Shown here one piece after another: positions 24,001-35,971 of a DNA stretch of 64,000 nucleotides. Location of the stretch: the NCBI RefSeq assembly GCF_016906535.1, contig NC_057381.1, positions 62,001 to 126,000 on the forward strand, read 5' to 3'. Every line of letters begins with the position of its first letter. Within the stretch, counting starts at the first letter, position 1. The translations under genes and the position numbers were made by a program. A model generated the notes under the pieces. It had not been told where the DNA came from and searched no databases. It saw nothing but the letters and a program-made list of their open reading frames with translations. Origin of the DNA: Rhizoctonia solani (Eukaryota; Basidiomycota; Agaricomycetes; Cantharellales; Ceratobasidiaceae).

Positions 24001-25115
24001 CGTGAGGACCGGATTCCCAAGTGTCATACTTACTACCGCTATTCATGGACCGTAACAGCCGATAATTGGTAATTCATTTACCATAAAACTTCTCGGACCA
24101 ATGTTACTTTTACATCACCCTCTTTCTCCCACTCAGTCAGTGTTGCAGCAGCTTGAGCAATTAACATCAAGATGGGTGTACGTGCTATCTGTGCCATACT
24201 ATGCCGTCTCCGAGTGGCACACGCTGACATACCTGTCTACTAAATCGGTCGTAACATCTCAGATATTCAGCCGCATAGCCGGCATAGCCGCCTGCATATC
24301 TCCCTGGAAGAAGCCTTGCCAAGCTAGCGAGCCTCGAGAGCCAAAGGGACCATTGCGAAAGGAGGGTCACAAATCCTATACTATCCCCCATATAATAAAA
24401 CATGGGTCGGAATTGATCACAGGATTCAAGGTAGTAAATTAGCCTATAGCTAAGTATTCGCTGATTTTTCTCATCACTCTGCCAGCCGGTAAGTATCTTG
24501 AGCTCCAGTTCTTATAACCGAAATTGCGCTTTGCTGGAAGTTGGGAGATCAATTTATATGACAAGTACGAGCAGATACTCTGCCGCTGCTGATTATAATC
24601 TAACTACGCCTCTAAGATCTTGCAAAATGAGCCATTTCATATGTTTGTGTGGGAAGGGGAGTACGACATGATATGCTAACGCATGTTAATATCTTGCAAT
24701 TGGACAGAATAAACCAGTGAGTAGATATGATATGCAGAGGGCGGTTATGCTTAGCGTGCCATACGGGAACAGGTTGTGAGCATCCCCAGTTTCAACAATA
24801 TATATTATTGATGAGATGTTGCGATACAATCATTCAAAAAGACTTGGGCGGTAAGTCCTACAAGGATTAAAGCTCTTGCTATGTTCTGAAACTGGGCCTA
24901 ACGTGATGAATAAGTGGCACGCTATAAAGGTAAGGTCTCCGGCTTGTCTGCTTCAACCGTGTTTAAAGATACCTAATTCACCGATTAGCACTCTATAACA
25001 ATCACGACAACTCGTACAGCAAACCTTGCCACCAGACTTGCTACAGAAATCATGTGTAACGTAACGCACAAGATCAAAGAGGCTATCGTATGTGAATTGA
25101 TCATATGTGAATTGA

Positions 25116-26165
25116 CCTGATAGAAGTCCTATTTATCCAGGCGTCTATATCTCGAGGCGTGGTAAGGCCGTAAAAGTGTTTCCTGCTGCCAAGGCTCACG
25201 TGTTTCTCATGAAGCTGTTCGACAAAGGTGCCATGCTCGATATGGTTTATCAGATCACACACTTGGTCAAAAGCCAAATCTCGAAACTTGCAAATCCATT
25301 TTCAGGCATCAGTTTGAATAACGTCCTTCATAGTAGCTTAGTTACGCGTATGGTTGTGCGTTATGACTTCTTTCAATCACGACTTATTTGAGCTAACGTG
25401 CGGGGATTGACTGTAGAATTACTACCATCTTGCGGGAGGGAATTACGTGCCCATGGTACACAAGTTATTCGTATTTCTGGCAGGCTCTTTACTGATTGGA
25501 ATGGGCTGTGGGCAAATGCGTGTCGCAGAATCAATTCATTTCGCTCACCAAGTTTTGCGAGCGACGGAGATCGTTATCTGGCCGAGTTCTTTCAATCAAA
25601 TGTTTCCAGGAGGCACATCACGAGTTCATTCTGGTTCACACGGAAGGTCTTTTTTGTCATGGTGTATCGAACCAACAGGCCTGGATACGCATTGAAAGAT
25701 CAATAGAAGCCCGGGACAAAGCTGGTTGGGTAAACAAGTTCAACATGACTGCCAAGAGGGTGCCAGCCATGGACCAAATCAAAATGTCTTTCGATCAAGG
25801 GTCTCTTGTTCCCGTGCACGCATTGCCTCAGGAGATACTTAAATTTCCAGACCATGTAGGGATAGAACACCTGATAATTCTATTGGATCTGATGGCGGAG
25901 CTAGCGTTCGATTACAATCTTTTGAAGGTATGAACATCGTTAGGTATCGTTTGCGCACCCAGTACTAATATGTTTCGTTTTGAAGGATAACTGTTGGGTC
26001 TTTTGTCAAGCAATGATAGACTGCATGGAAGTCTATCAAAAAAACCCTATAAAACTGCGGCGCCCAATGATTGGTGAAGTACATCGGCGAAAACTCAAGA
26101 CACTGTTTATCAAGAAAATCAGGGAGTGTGGAAAACCACTTGTAGATTATGGTTGCTCTTCCTGA
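25116..26165 (+). CDS. Host-type multi-exon gene of unknown function, right-arm copy
   Basis: An open frame 25116-25391 reads DRSPIYPGVYISRRG, KAVKVFPAAKAHVFLMKLFD and ends YDFFQSRLI. A second block in the frame ending at 25927 reads HHEFILVHTEGLFCHG, QAWIRIERSIEARDKAGW and IEHLIILLDLMAELAFDYNL. A 58-nt intron (25928-25985; GTATGA, TACTAAT branch, TTTTGAAG) then joins in phase 0 to DNCWVFCQAMIDCMEVYQ, ending at the stop at 26163-26165. Its identity with the left-arm copy does not by itself prove function, because the duplication is recent. Family resemblance to lineage-specific Ceratobasidiaceae proteins is from memory. No enzymatic motif is visible. Confidence 0.5.
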
Positions 26166-27609
26166 TTACGCCCCAAACTTCATCTGATGTCTGGACTGTT
26201 GCGAAACTGTTGAAATCTTTAACTAATATCAGAATGTCTTTATGTTGGAAGATATATTTGTGTGCAAAGCAATATCTTGCCGATAATAGCGACACACGTT
26301 GCGCTGCTGTGTAACTGTGATCCGTCGGCCAAAACGTATTAGCTTACCAGCGCCCGGATTTCTAGGTTTCGAAAGGTCAATCAAAATCACTTCGAATCGG
26401 TCCCGCAAGTTTCAAACCACTCCAAATCGCTGTACTAACATAACGAAAAGAAACCGCCTTAAATTAACCAAAAAACCTGCATTTACTTTAAGGTGGTAGG
26501 CCCCGTGAGATTAAAGGGGAAACTCGCTCAACTTAACGGGTGTTATCCCCCTTGGCACAATTCTAGGGGTAACCCACTTGTTTTACGTTCATGCCGCCCC
26601 CTGAATTTTTGTGTTTTACCCCCTTATTTCCCGTATGATGTCACCTAGTATTGGATTGTTCGAAATCCATTATACATTATTTTTCCATGGTAACACATAG
26701 AACAAGATCTAGTCACAAGTGTCCAAGGGTATCCAGCAAGGGTACACAATTGTGCTGGTACTGGTGTGCACATGCAATGGGAAACAAACAAAAATGTTAA
26801 GAAAAAAATCACTGCAAACCAGTCAATTGAGCTTTGGCAAATGCTGTTAGGCTCTTGCAGCAGAGCAAAGTCCTAGTCTTGGCACTTAAACCAGCATCTT
26901 GGTTGTACTTTTGATGTATAAGCAATCCTTTGAACAGGGTTAGAATTGGTACAACATGGTGATGGCAATTCACAGTGAAAAGTAATCCAGGCATATTAAG
27001 GGGGATATCCCCTTAATGCATCTGGAGCACCTGTTTCCTCCCCTTATTTTACCCCTTGTGAGCTTAAAGGGGTGTGCTTGTGTGGGGCCAGCATCCAGCT
27101 TACCACCTTACAGCTTTCTCCTTATGACCACCCCCTTATATGTTTAAGGGGAAATTCCTGTAGGCTTAATTGATGTACAATATAAATAGACTTACTGTCC
27201 TATATGTAGTCTGGGATGGGGTAGGGGGTTCTGGTGCTTATGGCTGGTGGTACAAACAATAAGTTGCTTAAGGCAACAAGGACCTATACTACAACAACAA
27301 CTAACTGTACTACAACAACCAGGTTGCCTAATGCAATGTACAACTATCTAGTACAACAATGAAGCCACTTAAGGTGGTGACTAAGTAACTGGCTAAGTGG
27401 GTTACTGGCTGTAAGGCCTTGTACACAATGTCAAGTGCAACAAGAGGTAATTGACCTGGGGATTACCATGGTCAATTGTCCTCCTTATATATTACAGGAA
27501 GTGGCTAATTACAAATACAATATATCCAACACAATATCCAATAAGAAGCCTGTTATGGATATGACATCCTTCTACTAATCTGTACTTATTTTATTGTTAC
27601 ACAAGTAAT

Positions 27610-28326
27610 TGTCCTAGACGTCTGTAAGGATGCCAAGGGAATGGCACTTGTGGCCACAGTATACAGTGGGCCAGTTGCTTAAGGCAATGGAGAACCTATC
27701 TATGGCACTGACCAGCTATACTACAGTGTCAAGACTGCTTAAGGCAGTGACTGAGTAGTTAAGTATCTATTTACTGGACCTAAGGTCCTTGTACAATTGG
27801 GGGATGCTACAAGAGGTAATCAACCTGGGTGTTACCATGGTTGGTTGGCCTCCTTATACATTCTACAAGCAAGCTATCTACAATCACAACATATGTAATA
27901 CTGTATCAAATAAGAACCCCACTCCAACTGCAGCCTTACTCATGCATACATGTCACTGACATGTCATAATGACATCATTGGGTGGAGGTGGCTATGTGTG
28001 CTTGAGTAAGCACAGATGGGGATGTGGCTTGGTGCTTAGCATATGATATAAGCACCAAGGTCATGTGATTGAAAATGTTCTTTGCTTGCCTTTTGTCCTG
28101 GACACAGTCACATGACCAGTACAAGTGGTTGCATGCTGGCCCAAGCCCAAATTTGGGGGGTAGCAGGTGTAATCATGGGTTGTCAGCAGAGGAATAATAG
28201 GGCTCTATGGCTTAGTGGTCAAGCTGGTTCAATTCCAGCTGGTTCTATTTTCCTCTGTTTATGACACCTTTGTTTAAAATTGAGAAATTGGGAATAAATT
28301 CCTTGGTATTGATTGTGTCTACAACA
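27610..28326 (-). mobile_element. Solo LTR, family 1, with nested 173-bp element (right arm)
   Basis: Mirror of 4283-4999. Plus strand begins TGTCCTAGACGTC and ends GTGTCTACAACA, flanked by GTAAT on both sides (27605-27609, 28327-28331). The nested mini-element is 28094-28266 with CCTTT on both sides. Confidence 0.9.
28094..28266 (+). mobile_element. 173-bp TG..CA mini-element
   Basis: TGTCCTGGACAC ... GTTTATGACA, 173 bp, target duplication CCTTT (28089-28093 and 28267-28271). Inverted partner of 4343-4515. Confidence 0.92.
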
Positions 28327-28479
28327 GTAATATTACAGTAAATAACATGAGATAAAGATGCAAACTAAGGTTTTAAAGGTCCCTCTTTCCAATTGCCACC
28401 TTTGCAAAACCCATAAGCCTCAGGAATACCCTCAATATGTTATATCTTCTGCATATATGTTGTTTTCTCACTCACTTAA

Positions 28480-28652
28480 TGTCATAAACAGAGGAAAATA
28501 GAACTGGCCAGAATTGAACCAGTTTGACCACTAAGCCATAGAGCCCTATTATTCCTCTGCTGACAACCCTTGATTACACCTGCTACCCCCCAAATTTGGG
28601 CTTGGGCCAGCATGCAACCACTTGTACTGGTCATGTGACCATGTCCAGGACA
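28480..28652 (-). mobile_element. 173-bp TG..CA mini-element, intact version
   Basis: TGTCATAAACAG ... TGTCCAGGACA, 173 bp, target duplication CTTAA (28475-28479 and 28653-28657). It shows what the left-arm copy at 3962-4130 lost. Confidence 0.92.
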
Positions 28653-28696
28653 CTTAAATACATACAAGTTCATCTGAGTACATAAACAGCAACAAA

Positions 28697-29156
28697 TGTC
28701 ATAACACATATCTGGAAGGGTTATTACCATATATATCCACTGTCAAAGATATATATAGTATGGATGATGCACAGTGATGTATGAATAATATATGTTGCTG
28801 GGGGATGTTGCACTCCCCCTGCCCCCCTTGCTGCAGGCCAATGTTAAGGGAGCCCACAGGCAAGGTCTGAATAATATATTATTATAGAAGAGACTATGTC
28901 ATCCCTCCCCCACCTCAAATCCATAGTAGCTTAGTATAGTATTTGATAAAAGACTGGAGGGGGGAGAGGTCATGTGACCTGGACTTAGAGAATATCACTG
29001 AGTCCAGCCATGTTGACCATAAGTCTCTTATATGTGGGGACCTGGAGGTCCTGAGTGCATAAATGCAAGTATATGCTTGTTTCTGGTGGCCGTAGTGTGT
29101 ACCATGAGTGCCCTGGTAGGTGTATAAAGGGCACAATAGGGGTGTGGCTCATGACA
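28697..29156 (-). mobile_element. Solo LTR, family D (right arm)
   Basis: Inverted copy of 3459-3917, 460 bp. Plus strand begins TGTCATAACACA and ends GGCTCATGACA. Confidence 0.75.
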
Positions 29157-29607
29157 ACTAGCATTAGACTTCTCCTGTTATTTATCCTCATAAGACTTTT
29201 ACCTTTTATAGTCAGCCAGTTACCCTTTTTATCCTACTCCCTTATCCAGTACCCTTCTTTCATTTTTGAGTATATTACATTACTGCTTATTGTCCCTATC
29301 TATAACAGCCTCCCCATTGCCTTAAGTGGTTCTTACTTGTAACAACCCAGCCATAAGTGCCCACTGCCTTGATGCCCTCAAGGATGTCTAGGACAGTAGG
29401 ATAAAAAGGGTAACTGATTAAATATACAAGGTAACAATCTCACAAGAATAAGTAGTAGAAGAAGTCTAATGATGAGGAAGTAAGAGTACATTAAGGTAGC
29501 TAATTCACTTGCTAAAAGAACAAAGTAGTTAGCATCAGGGTGATCCCTACCAATAACTAGTAATAAGCAGATCACTGTTTAGCAGGCAACGCAAGGTACA
29601 AGTAGAG

Positions 29608-30568
29608 TGTTACACCCTTATAACAATATAGCATTGGACTTGCACACTTTTTCTCATATTTTTACTATTTTTTCTGGACTGATTATCTTATGTTTTTTGA
29701 TCACATGATCTTGGTGCTTACAAATGCCAAGATGCTGTGCCAAGGGTGCTTACCGCAAATCCACACTTCTGCATGTCCTAGACATCTGTAAGGGGCGTCA
29801 AGGCAGCAGGTGCTTGTGGCTGTATGTAACTAAGTAAAACCACATAAGGTGGTGGGGGTGCTACCTACAACAACAAACTACCTAAGTACAATGACCAAAG
29901 CTTTAAGGGCAATGGCAAGCTATGTATCTACAATGAGGAAGTTGCTTAAGGCAACAAGTACAGGTGTGGGGCTTAGTAGTTACTGGCCTTAGGGGCCTTG
30001 TACAATGTGAAGATGCAACAAGAGTTAATTGACCTGGGTGTTACCATGGTTGGTTGGCCTCCTTATATATTACAGAGTCTGAACTAATTACAAATACATA
30101 TATGCAAAAGTATAACCAATAAGAACCCTGCCCAGCAAGCAGCCTTACTCATGCATATGTGTCACTGACATGCCATAATAATGTCACCAGGTGGAGGTGG
30201 CTATGTGTGCTGAGTAAGCACAGATGGGGACGTGGCTTGGTGCTTAGCATATGATATAAGTGCCAAAGTCATGTGATCAAAAATGTTGTCTGTTCAACTT
30301 TGTTTAAAATCAAGAAAATTGGAATAAATTCCGTGGTATTGAATGTGTCTACAACACTGCGCAGCCCACAGCACACTTTCTTTTTCACATGGACACTTCT
30401 TTTCTCATGTACCACCTATTTGTAAATACCTTGACCTTGTGTATATAAAGAGCAGGAAAATTGCTTGGACACCCCAAGTCAATTTTACCTTGTCTTACAT
30501 CCAGACAGGTCCCAGAAGCCCAGCTAAGTAGCTGGACCCTCAGAAGTATATTGCTTACTAGTAGTCCA
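29608..30568 (+). mobile_element. Family 3 LTR interrupted by a family 1 LTR
   Basis: Starts TGTTACACCC at 29608 and continues after the inserted family 1 LTR (29774-30356) into CTTTTTCACATGGACAC and GCAGGAAAATTGCTTGG. It then runs into the next family 3 copy at 30569 before reaching its own end. The inserted LTR is 583 bp (TGTCCTAGACAT to TCTACAACA) with CTGCA before and CTGCG after, one mismatch in the duplication. The giant inverted repeat ends in the middle of this inserted LTR, at 30069. Confidence 0.8.
29774..30356 (-). mobile_element. Solo LTR, family 1, spanning the inverted-repeat edge
   Basis: Complete 583-bp family 1 LTR on the minus strand. Its first 296 bp (29774-30069) belong to the right arm and have an inverted partner at 2552-2845. 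The remaining 287 bp have no partner beyond 2552. This places the outer duplication breakpoint inside the LTR. Confidence 0.9.
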
Positions 30569-31085
30569 TGTTACACCCTTGAAACCAATACCCCCAGAAT
30601 TGCCTGAATTTTCGATTATTTTTAGTATTTTTTATGGACTTTATATCTTTAGTTTTCTAATCATGTGATCTTGGTGCTTATTGTGCCAAGATGCTGTGCC
30701 AAGGGCGCTTAATGCAAATCCACACTTCCTTTCTTCTTTCTCCCACACTGCCTCATATTTGTAACCACTATTTGTTGTATATATATAGCAGGAAAATTGC
30801 TTGGAGACCCCAAGTCAATTTTACCTTGTCTTTCATCAGAGATAGGATTCAGAAGTCAGCTAAGTAGTTTGGACCCCTTATGTCCTTCACTGATCCATAG
30901 TTATCATCCTCAGTAGTTACTACCATCCTCACTGGTCTAAGGCCCTCCTCCCATGCTGTAGATAGATAACCCACCACTGCCTTAAGCAGCCAGTAGTATA
31001 GCCTTAGTATAGCAACAAGCATTGCTTAGTACAGCCTTAAGTGCCCACCACTAGTGTGTGACCAACCTTACAGTTGGGTCACAAC
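30569..31085 (+). mobile_element. LTR, family 3
   Basis: TGTTACACCC ... GGGTCACAACA, about 517 bp. It shares the GCAGGAAAATTGCTTGG and AAGTCAATTTTACCTTGTC blocks with the copies at 29608 and 35972. No clean 5-bp duplication (GTCCA versus GATTT). Confidence 0.7.
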
Positions 31086-31816
31086 AGATTTACTATGAAT
31101 GATAATTAGAGAAATCAATGGAAGAAGTTTTAAGAGTCACACTAGGCTGAGAGAGGATGGTGAAAAATGAGATGCATTCAAAAAGGGCTGCTGAGGAGTT
31201 ACCATATAAGGAAGTCTACCTTCCCTTTTGGGAAGATTACAAATCAACCATGACAAATCCAATCATGCTTAGTCATTGCTGATTATGTAATTGCTGATTA
31301 TATAATTGGTGCTGACAAAGATGGATTAGTCATGAATTTGATTTGACACAGCCACATCACATGACCATATATGCCATTTTAAATCATGTCCCATTTGTCA
31401 TGGTAATGCCACTGTCATGTGATTGTGGCTGTGCAAGTGACTGGCTATCCTGGGCCAGATTGGGGAATAGGTTTACCATAAAAGGAAATTTGGATGAGTC
31501 ATATTTGAGTGTGGCTGTGCACACCATGTGGATGACTCATCCCTCTAGAAGGTTCTGGAGCTTCTTTTCTTCCAACCTCTTCCAAATATAGCTTCTTCTC
31601 CACTGGAACTTCTTTTCACTGGTCCTTTTACTGCTTTCTGATTGGCTAATCAAAGAAGACCCTGATGCTTCTTTGACTCATACTGCTTCTTGAGGCTGTG
31701 CTGCAATTTGAAATATGTATATAGACCCAAGTGAAGCCCAGGTATATAAAGGGGTGGGGACAGCTGCTTAAAAACCAGCTTGTTTTTCCCCCTGTCTTTG
31801 AACCCAAAAACTTAGA
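31086..31816. other. Unassigned stretch left of the foldback element
   Basis: No gene. The part near 31700-31816 (TATATAAAGGGG, CTTGTTTTTCCCCC) looks promoter- or LTR-like, but I could not define ends. Confidence 0.4.
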
Positions 31817-31818
31817 TA

Positions 31819-33388
31819 CACTGAGCAGCAAAAGTATTGCAGGTCAGGAGAGGTCAAAAGTTTATCTCCATTGCTGAGCATCCAATTAGTGAATCCCATC
31901 CAAATTTTACTGACACATGTAGCCATTGTAACACTATGCTGTAGCACAAAATCTCACAAATCCATCATGAACTAAGCTCACAACCCCACTTTTGCTATAA
32001 TGCAACCTGCAAAACTTCTGCTGATTGTGTTGAGCATCTTCAAAATCTGCACATAACTGATTATGCAGTTCAGTATAAGTTCTGGTTTTTTGCACACACA
32101 TTCTGAGTTATATGGCCCATTGCTGGACAGAGTATTAGCTTGTTTCACCCATTAGGGACTGTGTAACAGAACTGTCTTCTTAGGGCCAGTAAAAGAAACT
32201 CAAAATTGCAGTTACATTGCACTCAAGGCACGGTGTGGGCTGGAAATGCTTTGGGGTATCTCAGCTGGCTGCTGGTACCTAGTGAGGCTGTCTCCAAGAC
32301 CATCCCATACCTGGGACTGGCAATATGAGGGGTTGCAGTGGGTTAGGCTGTGTGAGCTGAAAATTGAAATGCCACTCATAAGCTGGAATCCAAGCCAAAT
32401 AACATAGAACTTCTAGGAGTAGTACACACAGGTCAAGGGTATGCCAAGATCAATTATCTATGGCAGCAGTGATGTATTCACAAAGATAGCATGCAGTATA
32501 CACAATAATTGCAGCCAATGGGTGGGGTCTCAAATTGAACATGTTCTAACTCTGTGATTGTCAATTAGGGAAACAGCCAATTTTCCATCATAAGTTCTGT
32601 GTTAGAGACACCTTCTACTGTATGAGTTTCAACCTCCTCCAATCCACAATCACAGAGTTAGAACATGTTCAATTTGAGACCCCACCCATTGGCTGCAATT
32701 ATTGTGTATACTGCATGCTATCTTTGTGAACACATCACTGCTGCCATAGATAATTGATCTTGGCATACCCTTGACCTGTGTGTACTACTCCTAGAAGTTC
32801 TATGTTATTTGGCTTGGATTCCAGCTTATGAGTGGCATTTCAATTTTCAGCTCACACAGCCTAACCCACTGCAACCCCTCATATTGCCAGTCCCAGGTAT
32901 GGGATGGTCTTGGAGACAGCCTCACTAGGTACCAGCAGCCAGCTGAGATACCCCAAAGCATTTCCAGCCCACACCGTGCCTTGAGTTCAATGTAACTGCA
33001 ATTTTGAGTTTCTTTTACTGGCCCTAAGAAGACAGTTCTGTTACACAGTCCCTAATGGGTGAAACAAGCTAATACTCTGTCCAGCAATGGGCCATATAAC
33101 TCAGAATGTGTGTGCAAAAAACCAGAACTTATACTGAACTGCATAATCAGTTATGTGCAGATTTTGAAGATGCTCAACACAATCAGCAGAAGTTTTGCAG
33201 GTTGCATTATAGCAAAAGTGGGGTTGTGAGCTTAGTTCATGATGGATTTGTGAGATTTTGTGCTACAGCATAGTGTTACAATGGCTACATGTGTCAGTAA
33301 AATTTGGATGGGATTCACTAATTGGATGCTCAGCAATGGAGATAAACTTTTGACCTCTCCTGACCTGCAATACTTTTGCTGCTCAGTG
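31819..33388. mobile_element. 1,570-bp foldback (giant MITE-like) element, TA target duplication
   Basis: Left arm 31819-32561 and right arm 32646-33388 are 743 bp each. Mirror coordinates sum to 65207 at both ends, so there is no net length difference between the arms. Only isolated mismatches were noticed (for example near 32474/32733). The spacer is 84 bp. The ends are CACTGAGCAGCAAAAG / CTTTTGCTGCTCAGTG, flanked by TA at 31817-31818 and 33389-33390, as for Tc1/mariner-class elements. No coding capacity, so it must have been mobilised in trans. The insertion sits next to a family D LTR-retrotransposon end. Confidence 0.93.
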
Positions 33389-33390
33389 TA

Positions 33391-33902
33391 GTATCCTGTT
33401 AGAGGTAGCTTTGCCCTTATTTTGCACAGATCCAGGTCCCCTAGACCTGTGCTTAAAAGGGGGGGCAATGTCATGACCCATGCCTTTGCTGGCATGTCTC
33501 CTGACCAAGCCACCTACTAATAGGATATTCCACAGTCTTTAGAAGGCCGCATATACTCACATCTATGCAGTCAGAACTGTCATTACTCTAAGCGCTCATG
33601 ACTTAGAGACTGACAGTCCACCAGGGTCACATGACCTCCCCCCCCTCCAGTCTTTTATCAAATACTATATTAAGCTACTACAGATTTGAGGTGGGGGGGA
33701 TGACATAATCTCTTCTATAATAATATATTATTCAGACCTTGCCTGTGGGCCTTAACATTGGCCTGCAGCAAGGGGGGCAGGGGGAGTGCAACATCCCCCA
33801 GCAACATATATTATTCATACATCACTGTGCATCACATATACTATATATATCTTTGATAGTGGATATATATGGTAACAACCCTTCCAGATATGGGTTATGA
33901 CA
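33391..33902 (+). mobile_element. Ty3-type 3' end: polypurine tract plus family D LTR
   Basis: GACCTGTGCTTAAAAGGGGG is followed by GGCAA, which ends the polypurine tract, and then the LTR 33469-33902 (434 bp) with ends TGTCATGACCC / GGGTTATGACA. This fixes the strand of family D. The coding part that should lie upstream is gone, replaced by the foldback element. Confidence 0.8.
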
Positions 33903-34797
33903 ATTTTATCCTGTTCCATAAAACTATTTGCCAACAAGGTGTCAGCATGGACCCAGATCCTCACCAGGTAAGCACTGAGTGCCTCAGGATCTGTACCTCT
34001 TGCCTGTTTGCTGTTCCAAATGAGCAAGGTATATCCACACCCTTGCAAAGACAGTACTTAAGTGGATCTTTGTGTTATGAATAAGATAATGTACTTATCA
34101 GGCAACAGTGCTCCTTGGTACTATGGTCAGTTGGTTGTGCTTGGGAGGGAGGGGGGTATAGATCCAAAGGTGTTGGTGCTCAGCACCAGGGAGCTGTGGA
34201 TCTGTAACCCTGCCAATGCTAATTCAAGCAGACAATACAACTGAATATTTGTTATGTTGTACTTGCATGTATGAGCTTGAATAGAATGATATATGTCAAA
34301 TATATGAAGTACCTACAAGATAACCTTGGCATTGAGAGGCCATGGTCTGCAAAGCTATCAAATGGGGGCCATGGATCTATAGGTGCAAGGCCATTTGCCA
34401 ATAGTGTGTCAACATGGGCCCAGGTCCTGAGCTGCTGAGTGCTGAGGGCCTATAGATCTATAACCCTGGTTCATTGTAGATAGGGTGCTTACCAAGCATT
34501 CTGTATGTTGCTTCTTGGTACTGATATTAACCAGTCTTACTTGGGGAAGGGCCACAGGCCTAAGGCTCTTGGTGCTAAGCATTAAGAGAGCTGTGGATTA
34601 GGTGGATTGGTGTGTTATCACATTACATTGCAAGCTGTCTGCAAGCAAGGCCCATCAGTAAAAACAAATGTCATTATTAGAAAATATTGTCATGCACCAA
34701 GTTATGTAGTGTAACAACATGAGTCTAAACCAATACTACTTGTGTGTTCTCTGGTCCTATATCTAATCAGAAACAGTATCAGCCATACCAACCTATG
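33903..34797. other. Intergenic, nothing recognised
   Basis: Short frames only. Two loosely similar blocks mention CTGTGGATCT and GGTGCT(C/A)AGC motifs near 34160-34210 and 34420-34600, perhaps an old duplication. Confidence 0.4.
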
Positions 34798-35966
34798 TGT
34801 TGTAGACACACTTGATACCAGGGAATTTATTCCCATTTTCCCAAATTTAAACAAAGACAAATAGAGAACATTTTCAGTCACATGTGTCCCAGACATCTGT
34901 AAGGACGCCAAGGAGGTGGGCACTTGCAGCCAGATGTATCTAAGTGAAAACTGCTTAAGGCGGTGTGCAAGCTACCTACAACAACAGCAAGCTATACTAC
35001 AATGATCAAGGCCATAAGGGCAATGGCAAGCTAAGTAAGTACAACAGAGAATCCGCTTAAGGCAGTGTAGGCAATGTGGCTAAGTGGTTACTGGGCAGTA
35101 AGGCCCTTGTACAGTTTGGGGATGCAACAAGAGGTAATCAACCTGGGTGTTACCATGGTTGGTGGGCCTCCTTATATATTCTATAGGTTGACTAATTACA
35201 AATACAAGATATCCAATACCTAATCCAATAAGAACCCTGCTCTGCAGTTGGCCTTATTCATACATACATGTCACTGACATGTCATGAGGTTGTCATGGAT
35301 GGAGGTGGCTACATATGCTGATTAAGCACAGATGGGGACGTGGCTTGGCGCTTAGTGTATGATATAAGCGTCCAAGGTCACGTGATTGAAAATGTTGTCC
35401 ATTTGTCTTTGTTTAAATTTGACAAAATAGGAATTAATTCCCTTGATATATGTGTGTCTACAACAACATGACTTTGGTGCTTATATCATACCCTAAGTGC
35501 CTTGCCATGTCCCCCTCCATGCTTAGTCAGCAACATAGCCACCTCCACCCAATGACATCACCAGTGACATGTATGCATGAGTAAGACTGCAAGTAGAGCA
35601 GGGTTCTTATTGGTTATAATATTTGATATATTGTATCTGTAATTAGTCACTCTTTGGAATATATAAGGAGGCCAATTGACCATGGTAATCCCCAGGTCAA
35701 TTACCTCCTGTTGTATCCCATCATTGTACACAGGGCCTTACAGCCTGGGTCACCACTTAGTACTCAGTCACACCATCCACATTGCCATAAGCAACTTCCC
35801 CACTGTACTTAGGTAGTTTGCCATTGCCCTTATGGCCTTGGTCACTGTAGTTCAGTAGTTATTTGTTGTAGGTAGTACCCTCACTGCCTTATGCAGTTTT
35901 CCCTTGTAACGCCCACTAGGCCACAAGCACCAGCTACCTTGATGCCCCCTAAGGACATCTAGGACA
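34798..35966 (+). mobile_element. Family 1 LTR containing a second family 1 LTR
   Basis: The outer LTR begins TGTTGTAGACAC and ends CATCTAGGACA, flanked by CTATG (34793-34797 and 35967-35971). Inside it, 34885-35465 (581 bp, minus strand, TGTCCCAGACAT to TCTACAACA) is flanked by ACATG (34880-34884, 35466-35470). Family 1 was thus active at least twice, with the second copy landing in the first. Confidence 0.92.
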
Positions 35967-35971
35967 CTATG

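Larger units (their letters stand above)
21055..30069. repeat. Right arm of giant inverted repeat (about 9.0 kb)
   Basis: Inverted copy of 2552-11552. All shared open frames, including chance ones, recur at the same length on the other strand, so the duplication is recent compared with the elements inside it. Some features are better preserved here: the LTR at 29774-30356 is whole and the 173-bp element at 28480-28652 keeps both target duplications, whereas the left copy lost 5 bp. The right arm therefore keeps the more ancestral structure, and sequence beyond 30069 continues that LTR without interruption. Confidence 0.93.
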
